DNA from: Capitella teleta
Lineage: Eukaryota; Annelida; Polychaeta; Capitellidae
NCBI GenBank assembly: GCA_000328365.1
Contig: KB307500.1
Span: 71,747 to 135,746 of the forward strand
Length of the DNA stretch: 64,000 nt
Reading direction: 5' to 3'
Shown: positions 21,946 to 35,251 of the stretch, piece by piece
How the letters are laid out: every line of letters begins with the position of its first letter
How positions within the stretch are numbered: position 1 is the first letter of the stretch
Made by a program: the position numbers and the translations under genes
Notes under the pieces: model-generated
Told to the model about the DNA's origin: nothing
Databases searched by the model: none
The model's input: only the letters and a program-made list of their open reading frames with translations

Positions 21946-24616
21946 TGGTTATTTATTCCGCTCTTGTCTCAGATAGAGTTCGTTATAACCAAATCCAATG
22001 GTTCGCTCTAACCAGAGATCTGAGAAACATTAAAGATCATTCGTTGTAAGGGCACTCATATCAGTTATATCATGTTCTTTTACTTGATAGTTCTTCTGGC
22101 GGTTCTCGCTATTGTAACCTTAAAAAAATAATCATTCACTTGCATTCGCTTCTATGCAGTTCACATATTTTCCCTGGATATAGGACCCCCCAAAGGTGAC
22201 AGGTGAGCCGTCAGCGGACTACCTTCGCACTTGTTTCTTGCAAACATTATGTGCATCACTTAAATGCGAATTAATATGTATGTATAGGTAATGATTAATT
22301 TTACTTGTTTTGCTTATGTGACTCGCAAAATATGTAAATGGCCTGGAATTTGGTGGATTCATAACCAAAATAAAAAAGTTTTAATGATCGCGCATTTAAG
22401 ATTGGAATAATACAACAAGTGAACCTTAGTCACGTCTATGTTCTACGTGTATATGATGTTCCACGTGGCGTCATGCAACGCACGAATGTGTGATTTCCTA
22501 ATCACGAGGTCGTTGCTCGTCGATTCAGAATACAAAAGCTAAACGAGTTTGAATCAACGATATTAAATATACAACCATTTGAAATATTTTGAATTGGTAC
22601 TTAGACCTCTAGAAATAGCGCCCGCGGGGACCTGTTAAAACAATGAGCCGGCATTCCCGAACGCATGAAAGCAACTCGTTAAAATGCGGAATTATAACGT
22701 CTGGTGAAATTGAGTTTTCTCTGTTGACCTTAATGACCTTTTGTGGTGTGGAAGACCCCCCGCGAAGACCGTGGCTGTGCAAGGCGGGGTTACTCTTTCA
22801 GAGGCTGAATAGGACGCCGGTATCCAAGGCGAGAAGCCCCCAGAAAACATCAATTAAGGCATCATTCACCGTGTTAAATCATTCACTGATCACTAGCCTG
22901 ATATAGCTGTTTGGGGGAAGGCTTTTATTTGCCTTTGTAAAGTGAAAATTAATTGAATTATTCACTTGGAGTTCGCAGGGTGTGAAGCATTTTATATCTA
23001 CAGAGGCTGTTGAATCAATCAATTTTAATTAATTAAAAAAAAAAAAAATAGGTACTTTTCTTTTGTGTAATAATCTCGAAGGAAATCATTAATGCTTGAT
23101 CATGGATTGTCTCATGTTGACTCCCGTTGATCAGGGATCCTTCATTACTTGAAGCAGGTGTCGGTATAATCTCATTCAAATAAGGGATGATCCCTATAGA
23201 TTATCGCACCTCTCGCTTTCTGCCGTAACAAGCGAAGATTCTACCGCCATCAAAAGATGATACAATAATTTCAAAAAGATATTTGGACACTAAACACAAT
23301 TCTATGAATTCTTGGGCTGAATGCAGTCGACAGCCTCGCTACGAGAAGGAAGAAAGGACACGCGACAAGGCTCTAAAGGCAGGTTGTACCAGAAGAAGGG
23401 CCTAAGGACATCGGGACAACGTTCCATATTGCCACCCACGATTGGCAATAGCAATAGAAGAAGCCCAACATAGAAACACCAACATCAGAAACAATCTTCA
23501 AAAATTCGATAAATTTAGTGTTTCTATTAAAACTTTTAATATTCTCCCCCAAAAATATTACCAGATTCCCACAACATGAACGCCTTCAAAATGCATCACC
23601 AACATAACTCATGTGATTAAATCGATAAAAACAAAATGAAAATTAAACTTAATTAGTTAATTTGTAATGGGTTATTAACTAGTGATGTTATTCAATATAA
23701 AGGAGAATACACTACAACTAACCCAAAGCCGAAGTTAAACAGCACCTTTAATTGATTTTATATTTTATGCCTGCACAGGTACATTAGATGCTGCACTGAT
23801 TGCCTGTGCATACCACAGCATGTAGAGAAGGCTCTCCATGTAATTGCTGTGTAAGTGATTATATCAAACCCGGTTCTGGACTCATTTCAACACCTTCGCA
23901 CAATGCCCGAATTTCACGCCTCACCTTTCGCTTTCAGTGCGGTGTGAATATTCCAATCCCCTCTCAATCGTAATCATCCACACGTGTTGCGATTACGTCA
24001 CCGCCGCCCCCCGACCCCTCGCATTTCTTCTACTTATTGAGTCTCACCTTCCGGCCTCGATATTGCAATTAATCAAGAGGCGGCTACCTCAATGGACCCA
24101 AACATAGTAATAAAATACAAAGGTCAGTTCAGAATTAATTCCTGTATTCATTTTTGATACAGTTGCCATAAGAAATGATGCTATAGTTAAGGGAGAGAAA
24201 TATGCCTGCAAGAGTTCGAGATACCTGGATAGAATTGTTTCCACATAAGTTCCCAGGTAATCAGCTTTGTTGTCCCACCTGTGATGACTTATTTGAAGAC
24301 CTCAATGTAATTGTAAAGTGAGTGTTGCAGACGAGAAAAAAAAAAAATAGTATGTCGATGCTTGAAGGGGGACTTGATTAAAAGATTCTCAGAAGAGTGA
24401 AAACAAAGTTATGACTTATGAGGAATTATTATTATTGCTTAAATTCTCACAACGTCGTTGACTTCTCTACTCAATAATATCAAGTGATTCGCACGAATAA
24501 ACGCGGATGGATTATGCAGACAAACAAAATTGGTTTATTTGTGGCGCTATTTTCCTGTTATGCAACGCATGCTGCCATTTGTGGGCCGAGTTGCAAGTGC
24601 TAATTTATGCAAGGCG

Positions 24617-24630
24617 ATTGCCATGGCAAC
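24617..24630. promoter_or_regulatory. RFX X-box-like palindrome
   Basis: ATTGCCATGGCAAC, one change from the perfect palindrome, 1.35 kb upstream of NK2.1 copy B. Confidence 0.45.
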
Positions 24631-25556
24631 CGCACAGGCCCCGCCCACAGCACACAGTTGCAGCATCGGTATGGATTCGACGGCTCTAAATCTGTATAGA
24701 AGCTACTTCTCTCTAAACGTCTGAAAAGCCTGCAGGAGAAAAGACATGCATTTTACACGCAGTGCCCATTACTAAGCAATGATCTCGCACCTTCAACCTC
24801 ATTAATAACGCAATTAACGTTATCGATGCGACCATAGAAAGCAGAGTGAAAAAATGCGGCATTTCAGCTGGGAGCCGTGACTTAATTGAGGGGCGTTTCA
24901 TCGCTGTCATATTCGCAGGGTAGGTTGAGACTGAGCCTGTCATAAGCGTCTTGATATTCCACATACGCAATAAAGGCCCGATTACACCCTTCGCTACTTC
25001 CACACAAAGCCCGACTGCGTCGCCCGCCCATTACGGCTAATGTTTCTATAAAGCCCGAACGCACTCCTTTACCACTGTAGTTATTTACCTCAGTTAGGCA
25101 GACCCAGTTGGAGTTTCATATAGAGTGCCCAGGTGTGTTGCTATGCCACAATCAACGGGAAAGGTGTGATAACTGGTTCCAGGAATCCAACTGTGATTGT
25201 GTTTTGAGGCGTTGTCTGTTTCATCAAAGGTGGGTCGAAAGAAACAATTTAGAATATCCGACTCTTTTTTGCTTTTGTTGGAGGTCGCTTTGATTATGTA
25301 GACATTGCAGTAGACCATTGCAAGTATATATTCATTAGGCGTGATTGTCTTAAACCGAGTGTTAGACTGCATGGAGCAAATCTATGAGATATGTACCTTG
25401 CATGATGTTTGAATGATTAAATGAGTGGCATTGCGCATGCGTTGTGAGTATTCTAGAATGTGTAGCCAGAGTTCATATCATAATTCCTAAGATGACAATA
25501 ATATACACACAAGTGTATACTACAGATGTCTCCCGCACATTGCGTTGTGTATAATG

Positions 25557-25570
25557 GTTGCTATGGCAAC
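25557..25570. promoter_or_regulatory. RFX X-box-like palindrome
   Basis: GTTGCTATGGCAAC, one change from the perfect palindrome, 0.4 kb upstream of the NK2.1 copy B start codon. Confidence 0.5.
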
Positions 25571-25978
25571 GGTTCAGGTATATCAGTGATGCCATTGACT
25601 GCATGTGTTCACGCATGAGAGGTGCTTGGTGCCTTGTGAGGAGAACTCTCTGCTTAAACCGATTCTCTGTGTCGTTCTCAGGTGTTGACGATCGTTGAGA
25701 GCAGTGCCGTTTTATCCTGAGGGCGGTCGAGCACCATTGCGAGGGGCTGGAGCCCCGCTCAAAGCCCCGCCCCCTCTCTCGAGCCTCCATTGACAGCACT
25801 CGGAGCGACCATCGACGCATGCGCCGTAGAGCTCTCCTGGCCAATTACACATCGCAAGCAGCGCTGAAAACGGACAGCACGCCGCCCCTGCTGCCAATAG
25901 GCCCTCGAATGGCACGCAGAGTACCCTTGCACACAGTCCTCCAGGTCGTCGCCGTCAACAGCGTGGTGTAGACTGGCG

Positions 25979-28475
25979 ATGTCTTTTAGTCCGAAACAGA
26001 GTTCTTCGTCCTTCTCAGTTACGGATATCCTCAGTCCGATCGAAGAGAGCCTGAAGCGAGTGCACCCCCTCGAGGTGGACATCGGCAGCGCCATTCAGCA
26101 GCACTCCTATTCGCCCTACTCCTCATCCGGTCTCCTCACCACCTCATCAACCTCGCAGCTTCAGGAGGACGCGTTCCTTCAGCATACTCAACAGCCGCCG
26201 TCGCCGCCATCCTCCACGCCTAGTCCCATTCAACACGAAGCCGTCGCCGCAGCTGCCGCAGCCGCAGCCGCAGCCGTCGCGATGAATGGATCTGCGATGA
26301 GTTCCCCTTATCACAACTACATGGCCGGGCAGCTGCATGGCCATTCCTCGGCGTCAGCGTTTGCGCAATCGCAATATTGCAACGGATCGGACTTCTCGGC
26401 TCACTACGGAGCTCATGACCCCATGGCGCAGGCGCGAAGCAGCACGGCTGGATGGTACGCCGCGAACCCAGACCCCCGCATTGCAAGTACGCACCGCATC
26501 TTATCTTACCTTATCTTATCTTATCTCATCATTCTTATCGGTATACTACTCTTGAAATGATAAGCAAAAATTACGCCACGAAAGAGTTTTGTGTATGGCC
26601 CCTGAACGAAATTTTATCTTAGTTCCATCTTATCTGCACAATGCGATCATCTTAATAATTCGTCGGCTATTGACAGCTGCTTGGGTTTATCGTGGTCAGA
26701 TCTCAATCGCATAGAGAGAGAGAGAGAGCAAAGAAAAATGTTATTTCTTGAAACGTGAATAACGGATTATTAGGATGAATATAATAATAATAAGAGTAGA
26801 GGGAGCACACCGCATGTGAAATAATTAAATGCTTTGGTTCAAATATACATCTTGAAATGGCACAGAAAATTACACAGATTTGCGCATTCATTATTCAAAG
26901 TAAAAAATAAATCAACATATTTTTTTTCTAGCATGGAAGATAGATTGTTTTGCACTCGGGTACATGCATGCAATATGCATGAGTACACAATGTAAGCAAA
27001 TGCTTGTGAAATATTAAAAGAGAAATCACAGATTTCTTCTAATAATTCTAATATCGATGAATATCCGATGTTTCTCCGTACTTAGGCTGCGTGTACATAA
27101 AGATGCAAGCTTCATGTCGCTGTCAATAATATATTATATAAATTGATTTATTTTTTCTTTGCTACATGGCGTGATCTCTGAAAGCATTTTCGTAATAATA
27201 AAAACCTCATCAAGCATCAAACCCTATTGAAGGGTGAGGTCACGTGTCCATGTGTTTAATATTAATGTTTCAAGAAGGAGAAGGGTAATTATAACGAAGG
27301 ATTGAGAGGAGAAAATTGCGCCAATTTTGCACGGAGCGGAATAATATATTAAAGACAGGTATAGTTATTATTAATTGTACTAGTAGTTCTTACGCATTAT
27401 GTAGTTAAAAACCGGCATGATACGAGTCATTATAAGTTGCACATATATTTTTTTTCTTTTCTTCTAGACCTGTGGTTATACTATAAGTATATATACATGT
27501 ATATATTATATACTAGTGGATAGGTAAATGTGTTTAATGAGGACTGCGCTCTGTCAATCATCGAGGAAAACCATTTAAAATGCCTTTCAAAAGGTGAATA
27601 AAATGGGCTCACAATCATCAGCAATAAAAACATGAGGGTTTTTTTTCTTCTCTGGCAATTAGCGTAATATTTGATTGACACCTGTCTCTTTTGCAGTTTC
27701 TCGGTTGATGGGTGGCGCTCACAGCTCCTGCTCCATGCCTGGGTCTGGCGGGGGCAGTCTGAACCCCATGAACATGGCTGCAGCCGCCTCAGCCGCTGCA
27801 TTCGGAGGTCTTGACCACCAGAGCCGCTACTCTATGCCGTTCTCTCTAACGCAACGTCGCAAACGAAGAATTCTGTTCACGCAAGCGCAGATCTACGAGT
27901 TGGAACGTCGCTTCAAGCAGCAGAAGTACCTGTCTGCGCCGGAGAGGGAGCACCTAGCGTCCATGATCGGACTGACGCCGACTCAGGTTAAGATCTGGTT
28001 CCAGAATCATCGATACAAGACGAAGAAATCGCAGAAGGACAAAGACAAGGTCGACCATTCCCAGCAGCACAAACAGAGCCCTCCGTCGCCCAAGAGGGTC
28101 GCAGTACCAGTGCTGGTTAAGGACGGGAAACCGTGCGGAACGTCATCCTCCGATTCAGAAACTCAACAGCAACAACATCAGCAGCAACAACAGCAACAGC
28201 ACCAACAGCAACAGCACTCGGACGCGCTGAGTCGCATGCAACAGGCGCGAGCAACAAACTCTAGCGTGCAGCAACCGACCCCCCAGCAACTGCACACGGG
28301 AGGAGGGGGCTCCTCCCTCGGTTCTGGGGGGCTTCAGGGGGCTTCAGCTCATCATGTCCACGGGGGAAGTCCGTCTTCGGGGCTGGGCAGCTACTCTAGT
28401 CACCAGTCGGTCGGTGGGGCACTGAGCGCCGACCTGTCATCTCGGAGCTGCTTGTTCAACGGTCGTGCATGGTGA
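25979..28475 (+). CDS. NK2.1-class homeobox transcription factor (NKX2-1-like), conserved copy B
   Basis: Two exons, 25979-26486 and 27697-28475, join in phase 1 to give 428 aa. The N-terminus MSFSPKQ...[14 protein letters not shown] is the NKX2-1 opening with an intact TN/eh1 repressor motif (about 12-21). A poly-Ala run follows. [10 protein letters not shown] and then ISRLM flank the intron, as in vertebrate NKX2-1. The homeodomain is at about 223-282 (NK2 Tyr54 present). The NK2-specific domain [17 protein letters not shown] is canonical. A Gln/His-rich stretch and a Gly/Ser-rich tail follow, ending in NGRAW, close to the vertebrate YGRTW end. It is a nuclear activator/repressor expected in anterior neural, apical-organ or pharyngeal/endodermal tissue. 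It keeps all family motifs, so it is the better ortholog candidate; copy A 14 kb upstream is its divergent sister. A strong CAG|GTAAGT donor lies 13 nt after the stop. Confidence 0.95.
26498..26535. repeat. (TTATC)n simple repeat in intron of NK2.1 copy B
   Basis: Repeated CTTAT/TTATC units start 12 bp after the splice donor. The remaining 1.2-kb intron is AT-rich with no gene seen. Confidence 0.85.
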
Positions 28476-30663
28476 TCTCTCTTCTCAGGTAAGTCGCTCG
28501 ATCGTGAGAGTCCGGCGGCTGATTGTAAACAAGGGCGTGTAAGGGGGTTGGGGTGGGGCTGTTTGCTGTTGGGATTCCGCACCGGGGCGCTAAGTATACG
28601 CACAGCTAGCATCGCACACAGATCGCATGGCGCGCAAGGTGTCGGGGGGCGGAGGTGCTCCGCCCCCGGATCAACCAACAGATGCTGACCAGTAAACCCC
28701 CGTGTAATCAAAGCCAGAAGCGATTCTTTCGTTTGACACAATTCTGTGAATTCTCGTATAGGTTACTGGGATTAGGGTTGCGAAAAAATGCGTTTAAAGG
28801 TGAATTTAAATTTAAGTAATGCACAATTTTAAACAACATGCATCAATGCATTCGCGAGGTATTGATTAGTGACGTGCTAGCATATATAATATGATCAAAA
28901 GTACGAGAACAGCACAAGAAGATAATCATTGAGTAAACAAAATAAATAGGGTAATTGATTTTGCTTAATACTAGTACGCCGATAATTGAATTACTATAGA
29001 ATAATGCATACAAGAATATCCGTCATTGAGTGTCAGATATAGATGTATATAATAATAATTAAACACGAACGATCGATACGCAGAGAAAAAGATCATCAAA
29101 TTGATGTAATTACTCGCGCCATCCTCCCGGATGTAGTGCATGGAGGGTGTTGAAGACTGCAAGCTAAATTATATTTTCCACAGCAATCGAAATAAAAATT
29201 AATAATAATAAATAAATAAAATAAAAATAAAAATAACAACAAATGAAGTCGGCTTATAAAAATAAAAAATATAAAACAAAGCAATATATGTATCGAGTTA
29301 AAAATTTAATAAAAGAATTTTATAATAGAAAAATATATGACGACAATTATTCAAGGAACAGCAACGACGGTAAATGAAAGAATAAATAACGAAAATAATA
29401 CAATTAATATTCGAATAAATAAAGGTTGGGATTTTAAGGGAAGAGCTGGTAAAAAAATTATTAAATCGAAGTAGTTATTCAATCATTTCGCAGAATTTGC
29501 GCTTCGGCGGCAGAATAGTGAGAATGCCAAGTACATTTTGTATCAAGGTTATATCGATTATATATTAATTATTTTGTTTGTTGTTGTTTTAGGGAGCATC
29601 GGATTGGTAAATTTTCAAGCGTTTTGCTTTTGATTTCAATTGGCGAACAAATAAATTAAATTGTATATATTTGTTTATTATATGTAGTATTTATATATTT
29701 TTTTTACCAACAGCAATACGTGTGATTACATTATTAATTCATAAAATCAATCATCTTTTAGTTTTGATCTATCCTCAATTAATTTACGTAATGAATACAT
29801 TTTTTAAGCCTCGAAAAATAATACACCCACATGCAAAATTGTTACTCCACACAAAATTCATCCAGTAAAATACAAATTAGAGCACAATAAAATTGGATAA
29901 CTTCAAATAATAACAACACCAGCAAACATCCCGATAGCTAATAAAATCGAACCCCCGCGGAGTTCGTTAGCCTTCTCCGGAAGAAGAAGTGAAAAAGGGC
30001 GGGAATCCGGGCAATTTCCGCACCAAATGAGCGCGGCGTCGATCGATCCGCCATTAGAGCCTCGTTCTGATGGCACTGCAGCATGTTCTTCTGTAGCATT
30101 GATCCTTCGACGCCCGCCAATCGTTGACGGCGAAGGCAGAAAAAATAATCCTGCACAAAAATCGCCAAGAGAAGCGACAACAAAGGCGTTGAAGCGTGCA
30201 TTGTGCGCGCCAATCAATCAGCCCCTAGAGGGCCTAACGTGGTCGCTCGATACTCTACAAGCTGTATATGAACGATAGAGGTATACGCGCGCTCGCTTTT
30301 GTCTTGGAATGTGACTCGTAAATCTATATTGAGGGGTTATTATAGAAGGGTCTCAAATCTGTTTGCATTGTTCGCTAATAATTTGCACTGTCGCTTTAAT
30401 TTATGTATGTGATAAGACTAGGAGAGAATATCCCGTGTAATTCATGTGTATTTAAGCGACACAACAGATCGTTAAACCAATATAATTAGCGTTATGATAA
30501 TTTAATGCAATAACCCCAGCGAGAAGGTAAATTAGAACGAATAAAAACCATTGCATGCTAATAAAAATATTAACATATTATTCCATCTCGTCCACAGAAT
30601 GCTTCTCATATTATTATGAATCCTCGTCGTCCTGACAACAGAGTTTCCCCTGGATACGGACAG

Positions 30664-30736
30664 GTTGTCATGGAAACGCTGCATGTGCGAAGGGCAGAAA
30701 GACATGATATTGGCAAGTCCGTGTTGCCATGGCAAC
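30664..30736. promoter_or_regulatory. Pair of RFX X-boxes
   Basis: GTTGTCATGGAAAC at 30664-30677 and the perfect palindrome GTTGCCATGGCAAC at 30723-30736, about 60 bp apart. This is the strongest RFX signal in the window, 2.2 kb downstream of NK2.1 copy B and 2.5 kb upstream of the lectin gene. Confidence 0.55.
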
Positions 30737-31305
30737 ACAGCCACGCCAGCCCTAAATCACGTGTGGTCTCCGGCCAAAAAAAAAAAAGACATTGTGTAAT
30801 TGTGTATTTATAATCGATGTCCATCTCGTGAATGTCATCCCTTCTCTGTGTATTATCCAATCGGTATTACGATGCATTAAATGAACATTCTTCCTTATAT
30901 GAAATCCAATTTTCACACCTGTTTTCTTCTCCGTGTATAACTCATGAATGCTTCTTGCATGTTGTCGAATCATTCATTATGCACACTCCTCCTGATTAAT
31001 AAGAAATCAACATGAACACCTTCAACACAGAGGACGGCGTGTTTCAGTCAAATTCGTGAAATCAATTAATCAATCGTGAAATTTAATCCACATAATATCA
31101 TTTGCGCAGTTTTTATCGTTTTGGGTTCTTCTTCTTCGCTGGCACTACAGAGAAATTTCTTCTTTTGTAAATTTAGTCGACATATTGGTATTGATTAATT
31201 GTTGAAATGCCCTGGGAGTGCATCGGTATGATAGCACGAAGCTGTACCCTAGATCTGTGCTTCATCTGTACGAAGCACTGGAGAACAAGATAAAACGACA
31301 TTCTC

Positions 31306-31421
31306 ACATGTACACACACCATCACACGCACACACCCTCGCACACCATTACACACCCTCACGCACCATCACACACACCCTCACACACATACACACACCAC
31401 CACACCCCCCACACACACAAC
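31306..31421. repeat. CAC/ACA-rich minisatellite
   Basis: Imperfect (CA)n with ACACACCCTCACACACC units over 115 bp. Confidence 0.9.
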
Positions 31422-33202
31422 TTCTCACCGTGGTGTGCATGTCATTCTCTAAACTGCGTCACAAAAGAAGGTGACCATTGATGACGTAACTTCTGCAACA
31501 GATGGAATTCGAATTTGAAGACAGATTTTGCTGTGAAAAACAACATTGACGATTGCACCATAAATCAATAACAGAATTCGGAAAAAAATAACAGGATTCG
31601 AAATCGTTTTACGTAGAATTTGCAGGCATAATTATAATCGCAAAGCAGACAAAGAGTAAATGTATAAGAGAGATTAAATTGTAATGTCCAAGCAGAGGGG
31701 TCATTGTAAATTGTAAATTTGTAATGCCGCGGTATTAATTGGAATAGGTGAAGTGGTCGGAGGGACTCTTGATCGTATGTAACAGGAGGATCAGAGGGGG
31801 TTGAATTATTCAGGCGATGTGTTCTCGAGAGGGGGACCCGGGCTTTCAGGTCCCAAACCTTCCGTTTCCCTTTCGAAACTCTTGCATTGAGTCACAGCGA
31901 TCAGGCAGAAGGAGAATAACACAGAACTGAGAAATTAATGAGACGAGCAAATCGATGCATGCCCAGCAAACCAGGCGTACGATGGGCGCCATATTGGACG
32001 TAAGGTTCCTAGGCACACCACCAGATGTCGCCGTTGAATGTTCAATGACGCATGCACGGTGCTCAGTGGGGAGTCGTTGGTTATAAAGCGCCGACGATGA
32101 GGAGCTTAGTCGCTTTTCTAAGGGGATCTAAGTCTCGTTTCCGTGACTTAACTTCCTTTCCGGATTACTCGGCGGAGAATCCGTTCTTTCTTGTTGCATG
32201 GAATCAAAAGAGCGTGGCTTTTGTTGCTCTTCACGCACGCAGATGACTCGCATGCCTGGGACACCCATTAGGGAACAATTTGCTATTCACCAGCACTTAC
32301 AAACCAATCATCATTTGATCATCGTTAGCAAGCACAAGATAAAATGCGTTATGATATGTCCTGCATATGTCCAGTCTATAATTCATAACGGAGTCTTATT
32401 TGAGACACGGACGCTAGCTGCTTCCCGCCGGCGGCATCCCACGACGATGCTCGTCTGATCACATGATCAAAACACGTGGTCACGCCGCCCCTCGGCCAGT
32501 CCACTCCAGAGGCCCTCAATCCCCTCGCAGATGAAGAACGCTGCTTCAGAAGCAGTCGAAATTTCCTCATTATGGACTCATCAGAAAGTGTTTAAGGATC
32601 GAAATCAGCTCGTTCTGCTGTCGGGGAAGAACAATTTCGCCCTAAGCCCCCGCCTCGATGAGCATCAAACGCCCTTTTCTTCCCATCGAAGACCGACTGA
32701 TGCGAAACATGGAGGGTTCGAATTAGGATTTACGACAACAGTCCGATGCAGCAAGATCACCATATGACTCATGGGTTTTTGGTTGTTTCAATTGATATTA
32801 CTGGTTAACCGCTTTTGGATTCAGATGTCAAGTATCGCGAGACCTCACGTGGGCACCGTACTCAATATAACGCACGTACAAATTGTGTGTGTGTGTGCGT
32901 GTGTGTAAATAATTATCGTTGACAGTTTGAAACTCATAATTTAATATTTCTGGGGTTTAAAACTACACGGTAAGCTTTGTCTTGTGTTGTTGGTGCTTTA
33001 ACGACCAAATGCACAATGGAGCTGTACACGCCGTTTACTGTGTACACGTTTTTTGACGTAAGCAGTGTCGGATTTCCCTGCGAAGAGCATTATGTCGTAT
33101 ACTGAGAATGTCGCATCCTGCTTCTGCATCCTCCTAGCGGCGTTTATTCGAGGTCACGTGGTCACGAGGAAGGAGCAACTTTTGCAGTTGGACGGGCGCA
33201 AA

Positions 33203-35251
33203 ATGGCAGCAACGCTAATCATCATTTTGATGACAGCGTTTTCATCGGTTTACGCCAGTGACATCAGCGCAGAACGTGAGTAAATTAAGCATCAAATTAT
33301 CCCATTATACTACAGAAAATAATAGCAATAGAGCCCAGCGCTTTTTTGTATACAGCAATTATTATAATACAATCATGCGTTATTACAAAGGAATTTCGTT
33401 TTCAGTTCTTCCCACTTCGCAGCCTTGCCCTCGCGAGTGGAAACCATTTCTCGATGCCTGCTACCGCTACTTCCCGTCGTTGGTCACCCACGAGGAGGCG
33501 GAGGGCAAGTGCAAGGCGACCGCTGGGGCTCTGCTCAGCGTCTTAAACGCAGACGAGTCGACGTTCCTGCTCAGGACCATATTCAGGACTGCGGATTCAA
33601 ATGATACCTGGTTGGGACTACGTCGCGACGCCCAGACGAACAGCTGGAAGTGGTTGGATGGCTCAGTCTACAGTTGGATGAACTGGGAAGAACCGGGACG
33701 AACAGGGAGCCACTACAGGTGCGCACGCATGCGCACTACTAGTGGGTATTGGTCGGCGGCTGATGTGAACTGCACCGAGCTCAGAACGTACACCTGTAAA
33801 TTCAGTGAGTTGTCATACATTTTGCCTTCTCTCTTAATTAATTTTTCTCTGCACAGTCAGGAGAGGCGTTCCTATGACGACGCCAACTCCGATTCCTCGA
33901 ACTAGTTCTACTCCAGTCTCACCTACGCCAGTCAGTTCAACACCAATTTCAACACCGCCGCCGATAGGAGGTGAGTGTGGTGCAGTGGTACATAACAGGA
34001 TGACAACATTTTCTGCATGCAGCCGGGTATGCTCGCCTTGCCCTGTACATCTCGTTGCCCCTCTCCTTCTTCTCCGTCTTGGTCGTCGTCATACTCGCTG
34101 TGACCGTGTGCAAACTGAGCAAAGCTGCACAGGTTTCCCAAGACGTCAGGTATGTAAGAAAAATGTTTGCCAATTAAATTCAATCCCGATTTTCTTTTCC
34201 TTTTGCTCAAATAACCAGAAGGCGGCTGTCGTGGTTCGCCTCAGGTAGGAATACATCGGAGCACGCAGAACCTCACCTGTACGACACAATCAACGAGGAC
34301 TCAATGACCCCTCCGGCTGATAAGTTCCTCTCGCAGCGACCCCGAATGGAGATAGTCGAAAGTGCGCTTCCCGAACGAGCTTCACCGACCTTCTCCGATC
34401 CAGGGGTCATCTACAGTAAAGCCACGCAAGAGAAGTTAGCCACTTCGCTAGACTCCATCGTGATCCCCCCACAATCACCTTCTAATAAATCCAGCCAGGA
34501 TTATCCCTATAGCTATATAGAGCAGGGCACCATGGAGGTGCGCATGTTGCGCCCTATCGACTTCCTCTCAGCCCCTCGACGACAGCGCAGTCCAGTGCAC
34601 GCCCGGCAACGCAGCAGTGAGGGATCCATTCCTGCTCCCGCATTCAGGGAAGACCCCAGGCAACTGAGAGCAGTGCACTCCCTGCAAGGGGAGATTGCTG
34701 CTGATCGGAGGAAAAGCAGAGCAACATTGGTCAGGATTCCGAAAGACTTCCAGAAGATCTCATGCCCACAGATCTACAATGATCCCGAAGGCTTTGATCA
34801 CTTCGGATCAGGGGGCAATTACGAGGAAGGCTTCGTGCCTAAGCGTCCACAGATGGGATGCAAGAGACTGCACAGGGATGCCGCTAGGGGGCTGCCGGTG
34901 CTCATCCTCACCGAGAACGACAGGGATTCTGGTTGGGAGGAGGACAGCGCACGATCACCCAGCCGACGCACGACCTGCACGAACTGGGGCTCTCCAAAGA
35001 GAATGCTCAACTCGGATACAACTGCTCCTTCCGACTCGGATGATTATTCGTGCGAGACGCTGAGTTCGCCAGTGAAGACCCCGGAGCACGAGTATTACAC
35101 GTTAGAGAAGAGGTCACTACCCGAGGAACCGGAACAGTATGAACCTTTGCAAATGTGTGTTGCCATGGAGAAGGGCGAAGAGGTCATGACCCCGCCTGCT
35201 CTGAACCAGAATTTCATCGCGGAAGACTTCAACGATCGGACTAAATGTTGA
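33203..35251 (+). CDS. Type I membrane C-type lectin with long tyrosine-motif cytoplasmic tail
   Basis: Five exons, 33203-33275, 33406-33804, 33857-33970, 34023-34149 and 34219-35251, all GT-AG and phase-consistent, give 581 aa. Residues 1-18 form a signal peptide (MAATLIIILMTAFSSVYA). A C-type lectin domain spans 32-157, with WLGL, EPG in place of EPN/QPD, and WSAAD where WND is usual, so calcium/sugar binding may be altered. A Thr/Pro/Ser stalk (about 158-195) is its own exon. A membrane helix lies at 201-225, followed by a basic stop and a 356-aa cytoplasmic tail. The tail holds YDTI (259), YSYI (335), YYTL (530) and YEPL (545); the last two form an ITAM-like YxxL-x11-YxxL pair. It is likely a surface recognition receptor, perhaps in immunity or cell adhesion. 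I chose the ATG at 33203 (good Kozak, clean signal peptide) over an in-frame ATG at 33065. A possible ATTAAA poly(A) signal is at 35477. Confidence 0.88.

Larger units (their letters stand above)
19348..25978. other. Intergenic DNA between the two NK2.1 genes, right half
   Basis: Mostly AT-rich. Holds a CRE octamer at 19796-19803, a CATGCA-rich minisatellite (20736-20875), a T run (21617-21652), a 39-bp tandem duplication near 21859-21945, and RFX X-box-like sites at 24617-24630 and 25557-25570 close to copy B. The last 300 bp before copy B is GC-rich and probably its 5' UTR and promoter. No other gene is supported. Confidence 0.55.
28476..33202. other. Intergenic DNA between NK2.1 copy B and the lectin gene
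   Basis: Starts with a possible 3'-UTR splice donor at 28489. 28750-29900 is very AT-rich with AATAAA-like runs. A GC-richer patch lies at 29940-30260, with a CTCF-like CCCCTAGAGGGC at 30222-30233. Two RFX X-box-like sites lie at 30664-30677 and 30723-30736, and a CAC-rich minisatellite at 31306-31421. A GGCGCCATATTGG block near 31985 and CCACCAGATGTCG at 32018-32030 could be YY1- and CTCF-type sites. The palindromic GTCACGTGGTCAC near 33154 precedes the lectin ATG. No gene model is supported. Confidence 0.5.

Noticed and set aside
30027-30278. 83-aa frame in the GC-richer patch after NK2.1 copy B
   Set aside because: Overlaps frames on the other strand, no domain, no splice context.
31218-31481. 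His/Thr-rich frame
   Set aside because: Translation of the CAC-rich minisatellite.
33065-33202. Longer N-terminus for the lectin from an in-frame ATG at 33065
   Set aside because: The ATG at 33203 has better context and begins a clean signal peptide; the upstream residues would bury it.
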